A DNA stretch of 64,000 nt from assembly GCA_007751255.1 (NCBI GenBank), contig CP036296.1:1116001-1180000 (forward strand), written 5' to 3'. Source of the DNA: Engelhardtia mirabilis (GTDB lineage: Bacteria; Planctomycetota; UBA1135; GCA-002686595). The notes under the pieces were generated by a model, which worked only from the letters and a program-made list of their open reading frames with translations, did no database searches and was not told where the DNA came from. The position numbers and the translations under genes were made by a program. Below are positions 33,346-41,371 of this stretch, piece by piece (the stretch's first letter is position 1; each line of letters opens with the position of its first letter).

Positions 33346-36126
33346 ATGCGAATCCACTCCATCGCCGCCCTGGCGCCCATCGCCCTCGCCTCCGTCCTCT
33401 TCGCCCAGCAACAGGGGCGTCCCATCGCCCCGCCCCTCGACCCCGAGGAGGACGAGGCCCCCGTGCCCGTCCAGGTCGAAGACGAGCTCGTCGTCGAAGA
33501 AGTGCAGGCCCAGGAGGGTCGTCCCCTCGCGCCGCCCCTCGACGACGAGGACGAAGTCACCGAGCTCGTCGAGGTCGCGACCCTCGAGGACATCACCACG
33601 GGCGAATCCGCCCCGACCCACGCCTTCGAGACCCAGGCCCTGCGCGAGCCGAGCTTCCGCACCGGCGGCGACGTGCTGATCCGCGGCGCCACCGTGCACA
33701 GCGCCGTCGCGCCCGCCCGCGTGGCCGACGTGCTCGTGCGCGGCGGCGACATCACCGCCGTCGGCTCCATGGCCGCCCCCGCCGGCGTGCGCGTGATCGA
33801 CGGCAAGGGCCTCCACCTCGCCCCCGGCGTGGTCGACGCCCACTCGCACCTGGCCATCTCCGGCGGCGTCAACGAGGGCACCGTCTCGATCACCGCCGAC
33901 GTGGACATGACCGACGTCGTGCGCCCCGACGACCTCGGGATCTACCGCGCCCTGGCCGGCGGCACCACCGCGATGCAGATCCTGCACGGCTCGGCCAACG
34001 CCATCGGCGGCCAGGCGGAGCTGCTCAAGCTGCGCTGGAGGGAGAACCAGACCGCCGACGACCTGCGCTTCGAGTCCGGGCCCAAGGGCATCAAGTTCGC
34101 CCTGGGCGAGAACCCCAAGCGCTCCAACTGGGGCACGCCGGGTGAGCGCTTCCCCGGCAGCCGCATGGGCGTGGAGGCGATCTACTACCGCGCCTTCGAG
34201 CGCGCGCGCGAGTACGCCACCGAATGGGACGCCTACGACGCCGCCGTGGCCGCCGGGGGCGATCCCTCGCCGCCGCGCAAGGACGTGCGCCTCGACGCCC
34301 TGGTCGCGGTGCTGCGCGGCGACCTGGTGGTCCACGCCCACAGCTACCGCGCGGACGAGATCCTGATGCTGCTGCGCGCCGCCGAGCACTTCGGCTTCCG
34401 CATCGGCACCCTGCACCACGTGCTCGAGGGCTACAAGGTCGCGCGGGAGATCGCCGAGCACGGCGCAGGGACCTCGACCTTCAGCGACTGGTGGGCGTAC
34501 AAGATCGAGGCCTACGACGCGATTCCCGGCAACGCGGCGCTGCTCGACGAGGCCGGCGTGCTCTCGTCGGTCAAGTCCGACAGCGGCGAGTTGATCCGGC
34601 ACCTCTACCACGAGGCGGCCAAGTCCGTGGGCTACGCCGGCATGGACCCGGTGAGCGCGCTGCAGCTCGTGACCCTCAACCCGGCCAAGCAACTCGGCGT
34701 GGGCGACCGCGTGGGCTCGATCGAGGTCGGCAAGGACGCCGACCTGGTGCTGCTCGACGGTGATCCCCTGTCGGTCTATTCCAAGGTCCTGTTGACCCTG
34801 GTCGACGGCGAGGTCGAGTTCGAGCGCCGCGACGCCTACGGATTCGACGCCGAGCCGCTCACCTTCGTCGCGCCCGACGACGACCTGGTCGACGACGACG
34901 CGGCGGTCGATCCCGACGGCGGCCTGGTCACCGCGATCATCGGCGGTACCGTCCATACCGTCAGCGGCGACCCGATCTCGAACGGCACCGTGCTGTTCCA
35001 GGACGGGCGCATCGTCGGCGTCGGCACGGGCCTGCGCGTCCCCTCCGGTGCCGAGGTCGTCAACGCCTCCGGCAAGCACCTGTGGCCCGGCGTGATCGCC
35101 CTGGACACGAGCCTGGGCCTGACCGAGATCAGCTCGATCCGCGCCACTGACGACACGCGCGAGATGGGCGGCGACCAGCCCGACCTGCGGGTCGCGGCCT
35201 CGATCCACCCGGAGTCGGCGCACCTGGACGTGAACCGCACGCGGGGGGTCACCCGCGCCCAGAGCGTGCCGCGCGGTTACCGCGGGATCACCGGCCAGTC
35301 GGCGGTGATCCGGCTGGAGGGCTCGACCTGGGAGGAACTGCTCTACGAGGACCGGGACATGCTGCACGTCCAGGTCCCGACCCTCTCGAACGACGCGGAC
35401 GAGGACGACAAGCGCGAGGAGGGCGCGGGCAGCAAGGCCCTGCGCCACACCTTCGAAGAGGCGCGGCGCTACGCGGACCTGCGCCGGCAAGCGGAGCTGG
35501 GCGACTTCCCGGCGCCGCCCTACGACCCGCGGCTCGAGGCCCTGGCCCCCTTCGCCGCCGGGGAGCGGCGCGTGGCGTTGCACGCCGACAACGCCCAGAC
35601 GATTCTGAACGGCCTGCGGCTAGCGGACGCCTTGGGCCTGGACGCGGTGCTCTACGGCGCCAGCGAGGCCTGGAAGGTCGTGGACGCGATCCAGGCGTCG
35701 GGCCTGCCCGTGGTGCTCGGCCCGGTGCTGTCGATTCCGAGTTCGTCCTACGATCCCTACGACGCCTGCTATGCCAACGCAGCGGTGCTCCATCGCGCCG
35801 GCGTGCCCTTCGCGATCGGCGCCGGCAACGACGACAACCCGCGCAACCTGATCTTCCACGCCGGCTTCGCGGCGGCCTTCGGGTTGCCCCGCGAGGAAGC
35901 GGTCCGGGCGATCACCTACAACCCGGCCAAGATCCTGCGCGCACGCGCGGACCTGGGCAGCATCGCGCCGGGGAAGCTGGCCGATCTGGTGCTGACCGAC
36001 GGCGACCTACTCGAACCGACGACCCGCGTCGAGGCCATGTGGGTCGACGGCGAGCGGATCAGCCTGCGGAGCAAGCACACCGAGCTCTACGACCGGTACC
36101 GATCCCGGGCCCAGGCGGGTCGCTGA
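33346..36126 (+). CDS. Exported tandem amidohydrolase, first half intact and second half degenerate
   Basis: A protein of 926 residues with a signal peptide (IAALAPIALASVLFAQ) followed by an acidic, Pro-rich segment to residue 95 containing a duplicated GRP[IL]APPLD. The first amidohydrolase unit (about 105-490) has GVVDAHSHLA (HxH), LVVHAHSYR, TLHHVLEGYK and SVKSDSGEL, all the usual metal ligands, and ends NPAKQLGVGDRVGSIEVGKDADLVLLDGDP. The second unit (about 525-910) keeps the fold signature (GTVLFQDGRIVGVG, ITYNPAKILRARADLGSIAPGKLADLVLTDGD) but its HxH is lost (VIALDTSLG). It resembles imidazolonepropionase-like exported hydrolases; the substrate is unknown. Probably one operon with the preceding gene. 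Confidence 0.88.
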   Translation: MRIHSIAALAPIALASVLFAQQQGRPIAPPLDPEEDEAPVPVQVEDELVVEEVQAQEGRPLAPPLDDEDEVTELVEVATLEDITTGESAPTHAFETQALREPSFRTGGDVLIRGATVHSAVAPARVADVLVRGGDITAVGSMAAPAGVRVIDGKGLHLAPGVVDAHSHLAISGGVNEGTVSITADVDMTDVVRPDDLGIYRALAGGTTAMQILHGSANAIGGQAELLKLRWRENQTADDLRFESGPKGIKFALGENPKRSNWGTPGERFPGSRMGVEAIYYRAFERAREYATEWDAYDAAVAAGGDPSPPRKDVRLDALVAVLRGDLVVHAHSYRADEILMLLRAAEHFGFRIGTLHHVLEGYKVAREIAEHGAGTSTFSDWWAYKIEAYDAIPGNAALLDEAGVLSSVKSDSGELIRHLYHEAAKSVGYAGMDPVSALQLVTLNPAKQLGVGDRVGSIEVGKDADLVLLDGDPLSVYSKVLLTLVDGEVEFERRDAYGFDAEPLTFVAPDDDLVDDDAAVDPDGGLVTAIIGGTVHTVSGDPISNGTVLFQDGRIVGVGTGLRVPSGAEVVNASGKHLWPGVIALDTSLGLTEISSIRATDDTREMGGDQPDLRVAASIHPESAHLDVNRTRGVTRAQSVPRGYRGITGQSAVIRLEGSTWEELLYEDRDMLHVQVPTLSNDADEDDKREEGAGSKALRHTFEEARRYADLRRQAELGDFPAPPYDPRLEALAPFAAGERRVALHADNAQTILNGLRLADALGLDAVLYGASEAWKVVDAIQASGLPVVLGPVLSIPSSSYDPYDACYANAAVLHRAGVPFAIGAGNDDNPRNLIFHAGFAAAFGLPREEAVRAITYNPAKILRARADLGSIAPGKLADLVLTDGDLLEPTTRVEAMWVDGERISLRSKHTELYDRYRSRAQAGR

Positions 36127-36291
36127 GCTGGAATCGGCCCCCGGGACCCCTGGAATCGGGTCCGGCCCCTTGAACTGCGGGGCAGACCCGGTTCTTGTGA
36201 TGGCGCGGCGTTGGCCGCTCCCTTCGATCGGTCTCCAGCGCGGACGCGCTGGCGGCCAACCCGACCCACATCTGCTCCGAGGAGATCAGAG

Positions 36292-36630
36292 ATGAAAAAA
36301 TCCATCGCCATCGCCGCCCTTGCTGGCCTGGCCCTCTCGTCCTGCGCCGCTGGCCCCCACCAGCTGCGCCGCTCGGTCGACGACTTCGACCAGCAGCTCT
36401 ACATCGACAACCCGCTGCTCGACGGCGTGCTGTGGTTCATCCCGGTCATCCCGCTGGGTTACTACATCGCGTCGATCGGCGACTTCCTGATCGTCGACGC
36501 CTACCACTTCTGGGGCAAGGACGTCTGGCGCGGCGAGGGTACGTCCTTCGACCACTGGACCCCCGAGGGTTCCCCGGCCCGCGTGAACAGCCTGCTCAAC
36601 GGCGGTCCGTTCCTGTTCGAGGCCGAGTGA
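36292..36630 (+). CDS. Small DUF3332-like lipoprotein
   Basis: A protein of 112 residues from ATG 36292, chosen because of a Shine-Dalgarno (GAGGAG, about 7 nt upstream) and an immediate lipoprotein signal (KKSIAIAALAGLALSSCAAG, Cys at residue 18). The mature part, HQLRRSVDDFDQQL, GVLWFIPVIPLGYYIASIGD and FLIVDAYHFWGKDVW, resembles DUF3332-type lipoproteins. Two hydrophobic stretches suggest membrane association. Role unknown. It stands alone and is followed by a strong bidirectional terminator. Confidence 0.78.
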   Translation: MKKSIAIAALAGLALSSCAAGPHQLRRSVDDFDQQLYIDNPLLDGVLWFIPVIPLGYYIASIGDFLIVDAYHFWGKDVWRGEGTSFDHWTPEGSPARVNSLLNGGPFLFEAE

Positions 36631-36668
36631 TCTGATCCCGCGCTCGCCGCGAGGCGAGGGTGGGAACG

Positions 36669-36710
36669 GCAAGCGCCCGCGACCGTCGAGAGACGGTCGC
36701 GGGCGCTTGC
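36669..36710. terminator. Strong hairpin, 19-bp perfect stem with GAGA tetraloop
   Basis: 36669-36687 pairs perfectly with 36692-36710 around the tetraloop GAGA. It sits between the convergent genes ending at 36630 and 36764 and can terminate both strands; a short T-containing tail (CCTTTGAGG) follows on the plus strand. Confidence 0.8.
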
Positions 36711-36750
36711 CTTTGAGGACCCTGCCTTTGAGGACCTTGCCTCTGAAGAC
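36706..36750. repeat. Three tandem 15-bp repeats
   Basis: Units CTTGCCTTTGAGGAC, CCTGCCTTTGAGGAC and CTTGCCTCTGAAGAC run head to tail from within the terminator stem towards the convergent gene end. Unit identity is 12-14 of 15. Non-coding. Confidence 0.7.
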
Positions 36751-36763
36751 CTCGTCGCGGGGC

Positions 36764-37462
36764 TCAGGAAGAGGCTTGGGTGTGGAACTCGACCAAGACC
36801 GTTGAGAGCCCGTCCTCGAGGCGCTTGACCATGTAGCCGACCTCCGGGGCGAACCACTCGACGCTGGTGCGCTCCAGGTAGTTGCCCTCGGCGTTGACCC
36901 GATCGCGGCGCCAGATCCGCAGGGCCTCGAAGGTCCCGGCGGGGGTCTCGACGGATTCGACCGCGTCGCAGTGGTAGTGGGCCACGATCGGCACGTCGCC
37001 GTCCTCGGTGCGCAGGGTGTACTCGCCGGTCCAGCGCTTGCCGACCCACAGGGGCCAGGAGTAGCTCGGGTCGAAGGGGTCGAAGCTCACGTCGAACTCG
37101 TCGTCGTCGACGTCGCGCTCGCCGAGCTGCGCCAGGGTCGAGTCGAGCACCATCGCGCGGCCCTGGATCGGGTCCTCGAGCACGAAGCCCCCGTCGGTGC
37201 CCTCGCGCACGACGAAGCGCAGCTCGATGCGGTCGCCGCGGCGGAAGATCAGCTCGTCGCCCGCCATCCAGTTGGGCTGGGCGTAGGTCACCGCCCCGCT
37301 CGGCATGGTGCGGTCGTGGGCGCGCAGGCCGGCACCGGGGGGCAGGGCGTCCTTGGTGGAGGCGCAGGAGCTGCCGAGGGCGGCGACGGCGAGGGCTGCG
37401 ACCAGGGCGAGGTTGCGGCCGGGGCGCTGATGTGAGGTCGAGGGCTGCGTGCGGGCGTTCAT
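36764..37462 (-). CDS. Lipoprotein of unknown function
   Basis: A protein of 232 residues from ATG 37462. A lipoprotein signal (LALVAALAVAALGSSC, Cys near residue 33) is followed by a beta-rich domain with PNWMAGDELIFRRGDRIELRFV, YSWPLWVGKRWTGEYTLRT and ETPAGTFEALRIWRRDRV near the C-terminus. That last pattern (a thick beta-barrel-like sheet with xxxTPAGTFxxxRI) is seen in many uncharacterised lipoproteins. A TAGCCT box lies 9 nt before the ATG, so the transcript may be leaderless. No operon partner. Confidence 0.75.
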   Translation of the reverse strand: MNARTQPSTSHQRPGRNLALVAALAVAALGSSCASTKDALPPGAGLRAHDRTMPSGAVTYAQPNWMAGDELIFRRGDRIELRFVVREGTDGGFVLEDPIQGRAMVLDSTLAQLGERDVDDDEFDVSFDPFDPSYSWPLWVGKRWTGEYTLRTEDGDVPIVAHYHCDAVESVETPAGTFEALRIWRRDRVNAEGNYLERTSVEWFAPEVGYMVKRLEDGLSTVLVEFHTQASS

Positions 37463-37471
37463 GGCCCGGGC

Positions 37472-37477
37472 AGGCTA
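37472..37477 (-). promoter_or_regulatory. Candidate -10 TAGCCT, 9 nt before ATG
   Basis: Minus-strand TAGCCT, preceded by GGGC, lies 9 nt before the ATG at 37462, implying a leaderless or nearly leaderless transcript. Confidence 0.4.
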
Positions 37478-37555
37478 GCCCTCCTCGGCCAGCGTGCAAG
37501 GGGTCCCGGTGCTGCGGTTGACGATTGGCCCGGGGCGCGGCCGCTCAGCCGTCGC

Positions 37556-37693
37556 TCAAGCGTTGCTCAAGACCAACAGGACACAGGCCAGAAGGGCCCA
37601 CAGGGCCAGGCCGACCCGGCGCTCGAGCGCAGCGGTGGGGACCGGCCAGGCGTCGGGCCGGGCGGTGTCCGAGCGGGGCGGGGGGTCGCCCAT
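37556..37693 (-). CDS. Small single-pass membrane protein, 45 residues
   Basis: From ATG 37693 to TGA 37556, 45 residues. A Pro/Arg-rich N-terminal half (PPPRSDTARPDAWPVP) is followed by one membrane helix at residues 28-43 (LALWALLACVLLVL). Composition is typical of a real small membrane protein rather than random GC-rich sequence. It is divergent from the zinc-ribbon-like gene starting at 37840 and independent of the lipoprotein gene ending upstream. No family recognised; the call rests on the helix and codon pattern only. Confidence 0.45.
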   Translation of the reverse strand: MGDPPPRSDTARPDAWPVPTAALERRVGLALWALLACVLLVLSNA

Positions 37694-37839
37694 GGTTCGC
37701 AGTTGGTGATGCAAGGGAAGGTAGAGCCGGGGGTCGAGGCTCGGGGCCGGGGGTCAGCGCCAGGTACACGGCCGCCGGGAAGGTCGCCGCCCCGCGCCGG
37801 CGCCTTGCGCCGGTCGGCCACGGGGCGACACTGCCATTC

Positions 37840-38661
37840 ATGGATCGCAAGCAGATCGACGTCGAGTGCCCGTCGTGTAACAGCCGTCTCGCCGTCGACG
37901 TCCTGACCGCGACCGTGGTGCGCTGGGCGGCGGCCCCCGAGGCCGGTGCGATGGGGCCCGGCACCGCGGGGACGCCGAAGCTCACCGAAGCAGACTGGAG
38001 CGCCGCCATGTCGCGCATGTCCTCCCGCAAGGAGCGATCGGGCGAGGCGTTCGAGGCGGCCTTTTCGAAAGAACAGGAGCGCACGCGGGACCTGGACGAC
38101 CTGTTCGACCGGGCGGCCCAGCGCGCGGGGGCCAAGGAGAACCAGCGCGAAGAGGCCTGGGACCGAACGAACCCGACAAAGGCTTTGCCGGCCGAGGGAC
38201 AGCGCGCCCGCTGGCGGATCGAGGAGGCCGCAGGGTCCGGGGACCGGCGGGTGCTGAGCCTGCTCTCGGCCGACCCCACGGCCCACGGGGACGAGGTCGA
38301 GCTGGCGGTGCTGCCGGGGGCCGAGGCCCTGGCCGCCGAGCTGATCGAGGCCGGATTCCGGCCGGTCGAAGTCGCCTGCACCTGGTGGGCGCCGGTGGAT
38401 CCCGGGGCAGCCGAGGCCTCCGGGGGCCTGCAGCCGCGCACCGATCCCGGCGGCGAGGTGGCGGTCCTCGAGGGCTTGCCGCTGCCGAGCCCAGCGGCGA
38501 AGTCGGTGGCCCAGCGCGCCGAGCGCGCGCGGGCCGCGGCCGGGGCTCTGGGAGCCCGTCGGATCGCCCTGCGGGGGCTGGCGGTCGGCGCGCAGGAAGA
38601 CGAACTCGCCGCCTGCGGCTTCTCGATTTCACACCACGTGCAGCGCTGGCGTCGTCGCTGA
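37840..38661 (+). CDS. Hypothetical protein with an N-terminal zinc-ribbon motif
   Basis: A protein of 273 residues from ATG 37840. An N-terminal CPSC pair (residues 10-13) starts a half zinc ribbon (DVECPSCNSRLAVDVLT), without an obvious second CxxC. The middle part (about 45-130) is charged and helical (SRKERSGEAFEAAFSKEQER). The C-terminal part has RVLSLLSADPTAHGDEVEL and FRPVEVACTWWAPVDPG; no family recognised and no membrane segment. It lies upstream of the LOG-family gene, 88 bp away on the same strand. Function unknown. Confidence 0.65.
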   Translation: MDRKQIDVECPSCNSRLAVDVLTATVVRWAAAPEAGAMGPGTAGTPKLTEADWSAAMSRMSSRKERSGEAFEAAFSKEQERTRDLDDLFDRAAQRAGAKENQREEAWDRTNPTKALPAEGQRARWRIEEAAGSGDRRVLSLLSADPTAHGDEVELAVLPGAEALAAELIEAGFRPVEVACTWWAPVDPGAAEASGGLQPRTDPGGEVAVLEGLPLPSPAAKSVAQRAERARAAAGALGARRIALRGLAVGAQEDELAACGFSISHHVQRWRRR

Positions 38662-38749
38662 CCGGTCGCGGCCCTGGATTCGCCCCCTGTCGCGCGCCAC
38701 GATGGGACGCCCGAACCACGCCGAGCTGCGACCCGCGGGACCCCAAGAC

Positions 38750-39598
38750 ATGAGTGAGAGCCGCTTCCGCGCCGTCAAGGCGTACAAGAACGAGGCCTTC
38801 CTGGGCAGTCCCCAGGCGCGCCCCCTGCGAATTCTGGCCGAGTACGTCGAGCCCGAGGCGCGCTTCCGCGAGCTGCGGATTCGCGACACGATCGTGATCT
38901 TCGGTTCCGCGCGAATCCCGTCGCAGGAGACGGCCGAGCGCGAGCTGGCCGAGGCCGAGACGGCCGGCGAGGACGAGAAGATCGCCACCGCCAAGCGGCG
39001 CCTCAAGATGTCGCGCTACTACGAGGCCACGCGCGAGCTGTCGTTCCGACTGACGGAATGGTCGAAGAGCCTGGAAGGCACCGACCGGCGCTTCGTGATC
39101 TGCTCCGGCGGCGGGCCGGGGATCATGGAGGCCGCCAACCGCGGCGCCAGCGAGGCCAAGGGCGAGAACATCGGCCTGAACATCTCGCTGCCCTTCGAGC
39201 AGAACGACAACCCGTACATCACCCGCCGCCTGTCGTTCGAGTTCCACTACTTCTTCATGCGGAAGTTCTGGTTCAGCTACCTGGCCAAGGCCGTGGTGGT
39301 GATGCCCGGGGGCTTCGGGACGCTGGACGAATTCTTCGAGCTGATCACCCTCGTCCAGACCTTCAAGATCAAGAAGAAGATCGGGGTGGTGCTGTTCGGG
39401 GTGGACTACTGGGAGAAGGTCCTGAACCTCGAGCCGATGATCGAGCACGGCACGATCAGCCCGGGCGACCTGGACATGTTCCACCGCACCGACTCGGTCG
39501 ACGACGCCTACGACTACCTGACCAAGTGGCTGACCAAGCACGAGCTGGAAGGCGCCAAGCCGCCCCCGGCGGGTGACGACAGCTTCTTGACCGGCTGA
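38750..39598 (+). CDS. LOG family protein (Rossmann fold, possible nucleotide 5'-monophosphate phosphoribohydrolase)
   Basis: A protein of 282 residues from ATG 38750 (ATG 38702 is an in-frame alternative). It has the two diagnostic LOG motifs: SGGGPGIMEAANRGA (near residue 120) and PGGFGTLDEFFE (near 185). Family members cleave the N-glycosidic bond of AMP or of cytokinin-like nucleotides; the family was long mis-called lysine decarboxylase. An 80-residue N-terminal extension containing RIRDTIVIFGSARIP and a coiled stretch is characteristic of the longer bacterial subgroup. It is cytoplasmic. Neighbours give no hint of the substrate. Confidence 0.9.
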   Translation: MSESRFRAVKAYKNEAFLGSPQARPLRILAEYVEPEARFRELRIRDTIVIFGSARIPSQETAERELAEAETAGEDEKIATAKRRLKMSRYYEATRELSFRLTEWSKSLEGTDRRFVICSGGGPGIMEAANRGASEAKGENIGLNISLPFEQNDNPYITRRLSFEFHYFFMRKFWFSYLAKAVVVMPGGFGTLDEFFELITLVQTFKIKKKIGVVLFGVDYWEKVLNLEPMIEHGTISPGDLDMFHRTDSVDDAYDYLTKWLTKHELEGAKPPPAGDDSFLTG

Positions 39599-39745
39599 TC
39601 GCTTGGCTCGGCGTCCGGCTTCCAGGTCGGCCAGCCGTCCGTTGTTCGGGTCGTCCGGGCGGCTGGCAACTGCCGCCGGGGGCTCCCGGGCCAGGGCCTG
39701 GGGGTCGTGCCCGGTTGCCTGATCCGGCCCGGTCGCGGAGAATGT

Positions 39746-39766
39746 TCGGCCCGATTACCGGGCCGA
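39746..39766 (+). promoter_or_regulatory. Hairpin in the isocitrate dehydrogenase leader
   Basis: TCGGCCCG at 39746-39753 pairs with CGGGCCGA at 39759-39766 around the loop ATTAC, 19 nt before ATG 39786. It may influence translation initiation or mark the end of a previous transcript. Confidence 0.35.
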
Positions 39767-39785
39767 CAGCCTCCGGAACCGCGCC

Positions 39786-41276
39786 ATGAGCCAAGAAAAG
39801 ACTGCAGCCGCCCCCTCCCGCCACGCCTCCGTCGGCACCGCTGTCCCGGTGACCCTGATCCCCGGCGACGGGATCGGGCCCGAGGTCACCAACGCCGCCA
39901 AGCGCGTGTTGGAGGCCGCCGGAGCGCGCATCGAGTGGCACGAGCACATCGCCGGCAAGCAGGTCTTCCTGGCCGGCAACCGCACCGGGGTGCCCCAGGA
40001 AACCCTGGACTCGATCGCGAGCACGCGCGTGGCGCTCAAGGGCCCGCTCGAGACGCCCATCGGCTACGGCGGCAAGAGCGCCAACGTCACGCTCCGCAAG
40101 CTGTTCGAGACCTACGGCAACACCCGGCCCGCGCGCACGATCCCGGGCATCGCCACGCCCTTCTCCCACCGCAACATCGACATGGTCGTGGTGCGCGAGA
40201 ACGTCGAGGACCTCTACGCCGGCATCGAGCACATGCAGACGCCGGGCGTGGCCCAGTGCTTGAAGCTGATCAGCCAGAAGGGCTGCGAGAAGATCAGCCG
40301 CCTGGCCTTCGAGGTCGCGCGCGCCGAGGGGCGGCGCACGGTGACCTGCGTCACCAAGGCCAACATCATGAAGCTCACCGAAGGGATGCTGAAGCGCACC
40401 TTCGAGGCGGTGGCCACCGAGTACCCCGACATCGAGGCCCAGTACATGCTGGTGGACAACTGTGCCCACCAGTTGGTGCGCAGCCCCGAGAGCTTCGACG
40501 TGCTGGTCACGACCAACATGAACGGGGACATCCTCTCGGACCTCGTCAGCGGTCTGGTGGGGGGCCTGGGCATCGCCCCCGGCGCCAACCTGGGCAAACA
40601 CGCGGCGATCTTCGAGGCGGTCCACGGCACCGCGCCGGACATCGCCGGTCAGGACAAGGCCAACCCCACGGCGACGCTGCTCTCGGCTGTGATGATGCTG
40701 CGCCACCTGGGCCAGTTCGAGGTGGCCGACAAGGTCGACAAGGCCGTGGCCCTGACCCTCGAGAAGGGACCGCGCACCGGCGACATCAGCGGTGACCAGC
40801 CGCCCTGCGGCACCCAGGCCTTCACCGACGCGGTGATCGCCAACCTGGGGCACGAGCCCGAGGCTTGGGTCGAGCGCAACTACAAGCCCTTGGTCCTGCC
40901 GGACGTCACCTCGAACCCCGTCACCGTGACGCCCAAGTCGCGCCGCACGGTGGGCGCCGACATCTTCCTCGAGTCGGGTCAGGACGCCCAGACCATCGGC
41001 AAGCGGCTGGAGGAGCTGGCCGAAGGCACCGCCCTGCGGCTCAAGATCATCTCGAACCGCGGCACGGTGGTGTACCCGCCCACGGGCGCGCCCACCGACT
41101 GCGTGGACCACTGGCGCTGCCGCTTCGTGCTGCGCGACGCCGAGGCCGACCTGGCCGACGTGGAGTTCTTCGAGCTGCTGACGAAGGTCACGACCGAGTA
41201 CCGGTTCATGCAGATCGAGAAGCTGTACGAGTTCGACGGCGAGCTGGCGTACACGCTCGCGCAGGGCGAGGACTGA
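39786..41276 (+). CDS. icd: Isocitrate dehydrogenase, long TCA-cycle form with NAD-type signature
   Basis: A protein of 496 residues, the length of the Thermus-type enzyme that carries an extra C-terminal domain of about 130 residues. It oxidises isocitrate to 2-oxoglutarate and CO2. Seen: GDGIGPEVTNAAKRV near the N-terminus, the substrate loop YGGKSANVTLRKLFETYGNTRPAR (about residues 98-121), VVVRENVEDLYAGIEH and TNMNGDILSDLVSGLVGGLG. The cofactor loop reads HGTAPDIAGQDKANPTA; NADP enzymes have Lys-Tyr where this one has Asp-Ile, and the Asp is the residue that binds the NAD ribose hydroxyls. NAD dependence is therefore predicted. Single gene with its own leader. Confidence 0.95.
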   Translation: MSQEKTAAAPSRHASVGTAVPVTLIPGDGIGPEVTNAAKRVLEAAGARIEWHEHIAGKQVFLAGNRTGVPQETLDSIASTRVALKGPLETPIGYGGKSANVTLRKLFETYGNTRPARTIPGIATPFSHRNIDMVVVRENVEDLYAGIEHMQTPGVAQCLKLISQKGCEKISRLAFEVARAEGRRTVTCVTKANIMKLTEGMLKRTFEAVATEYPDIEAQYMLVDNCAHQLVRSPESFDVLVTTNMNGDILSDLVSGLVGGLGIAPGANLGKHAAIFEAVHGTAPDIAGQDKANPTATLLSAVMMLRHLGQFEVADKVDKAVALTLEKGPRTGDISGDQPPCGTQAFTDAVIANLGHEPEAWVERNYKPLVLPDVTSNPVTVTPKSRRTVGADIFLESGQDAQTIGKRLEELAEGTALRLKIISNRGTVVYPPTGAPTDCVDHWRCRFVLRDAEADLADVEFFELLTKVTTEYRFMQIEKLYEFDGELAYTLAQGED

Positions 41277-41358
41277 GCTCGGGGGGGACTGCTCCGCCCT
41301 GGGTGTGGCGCGAAGTCCCTCTCCAAGGCGCGATCCGCCCGTCCGTCGCAGTCGGAGC

Positions 41359-41364
41359 TAAGCT
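41359..41364 (+). promoter_or_regulatory. Candidate -10 TAAGCT, 7 nt before ATG
   Basis: TAAGCT lies 7 nt before ATG 41372, implying a nearly leaderless transcript for the esterase gene. Confidence 0.4.
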
Positions 41365-41371
41365 GGCTCCC

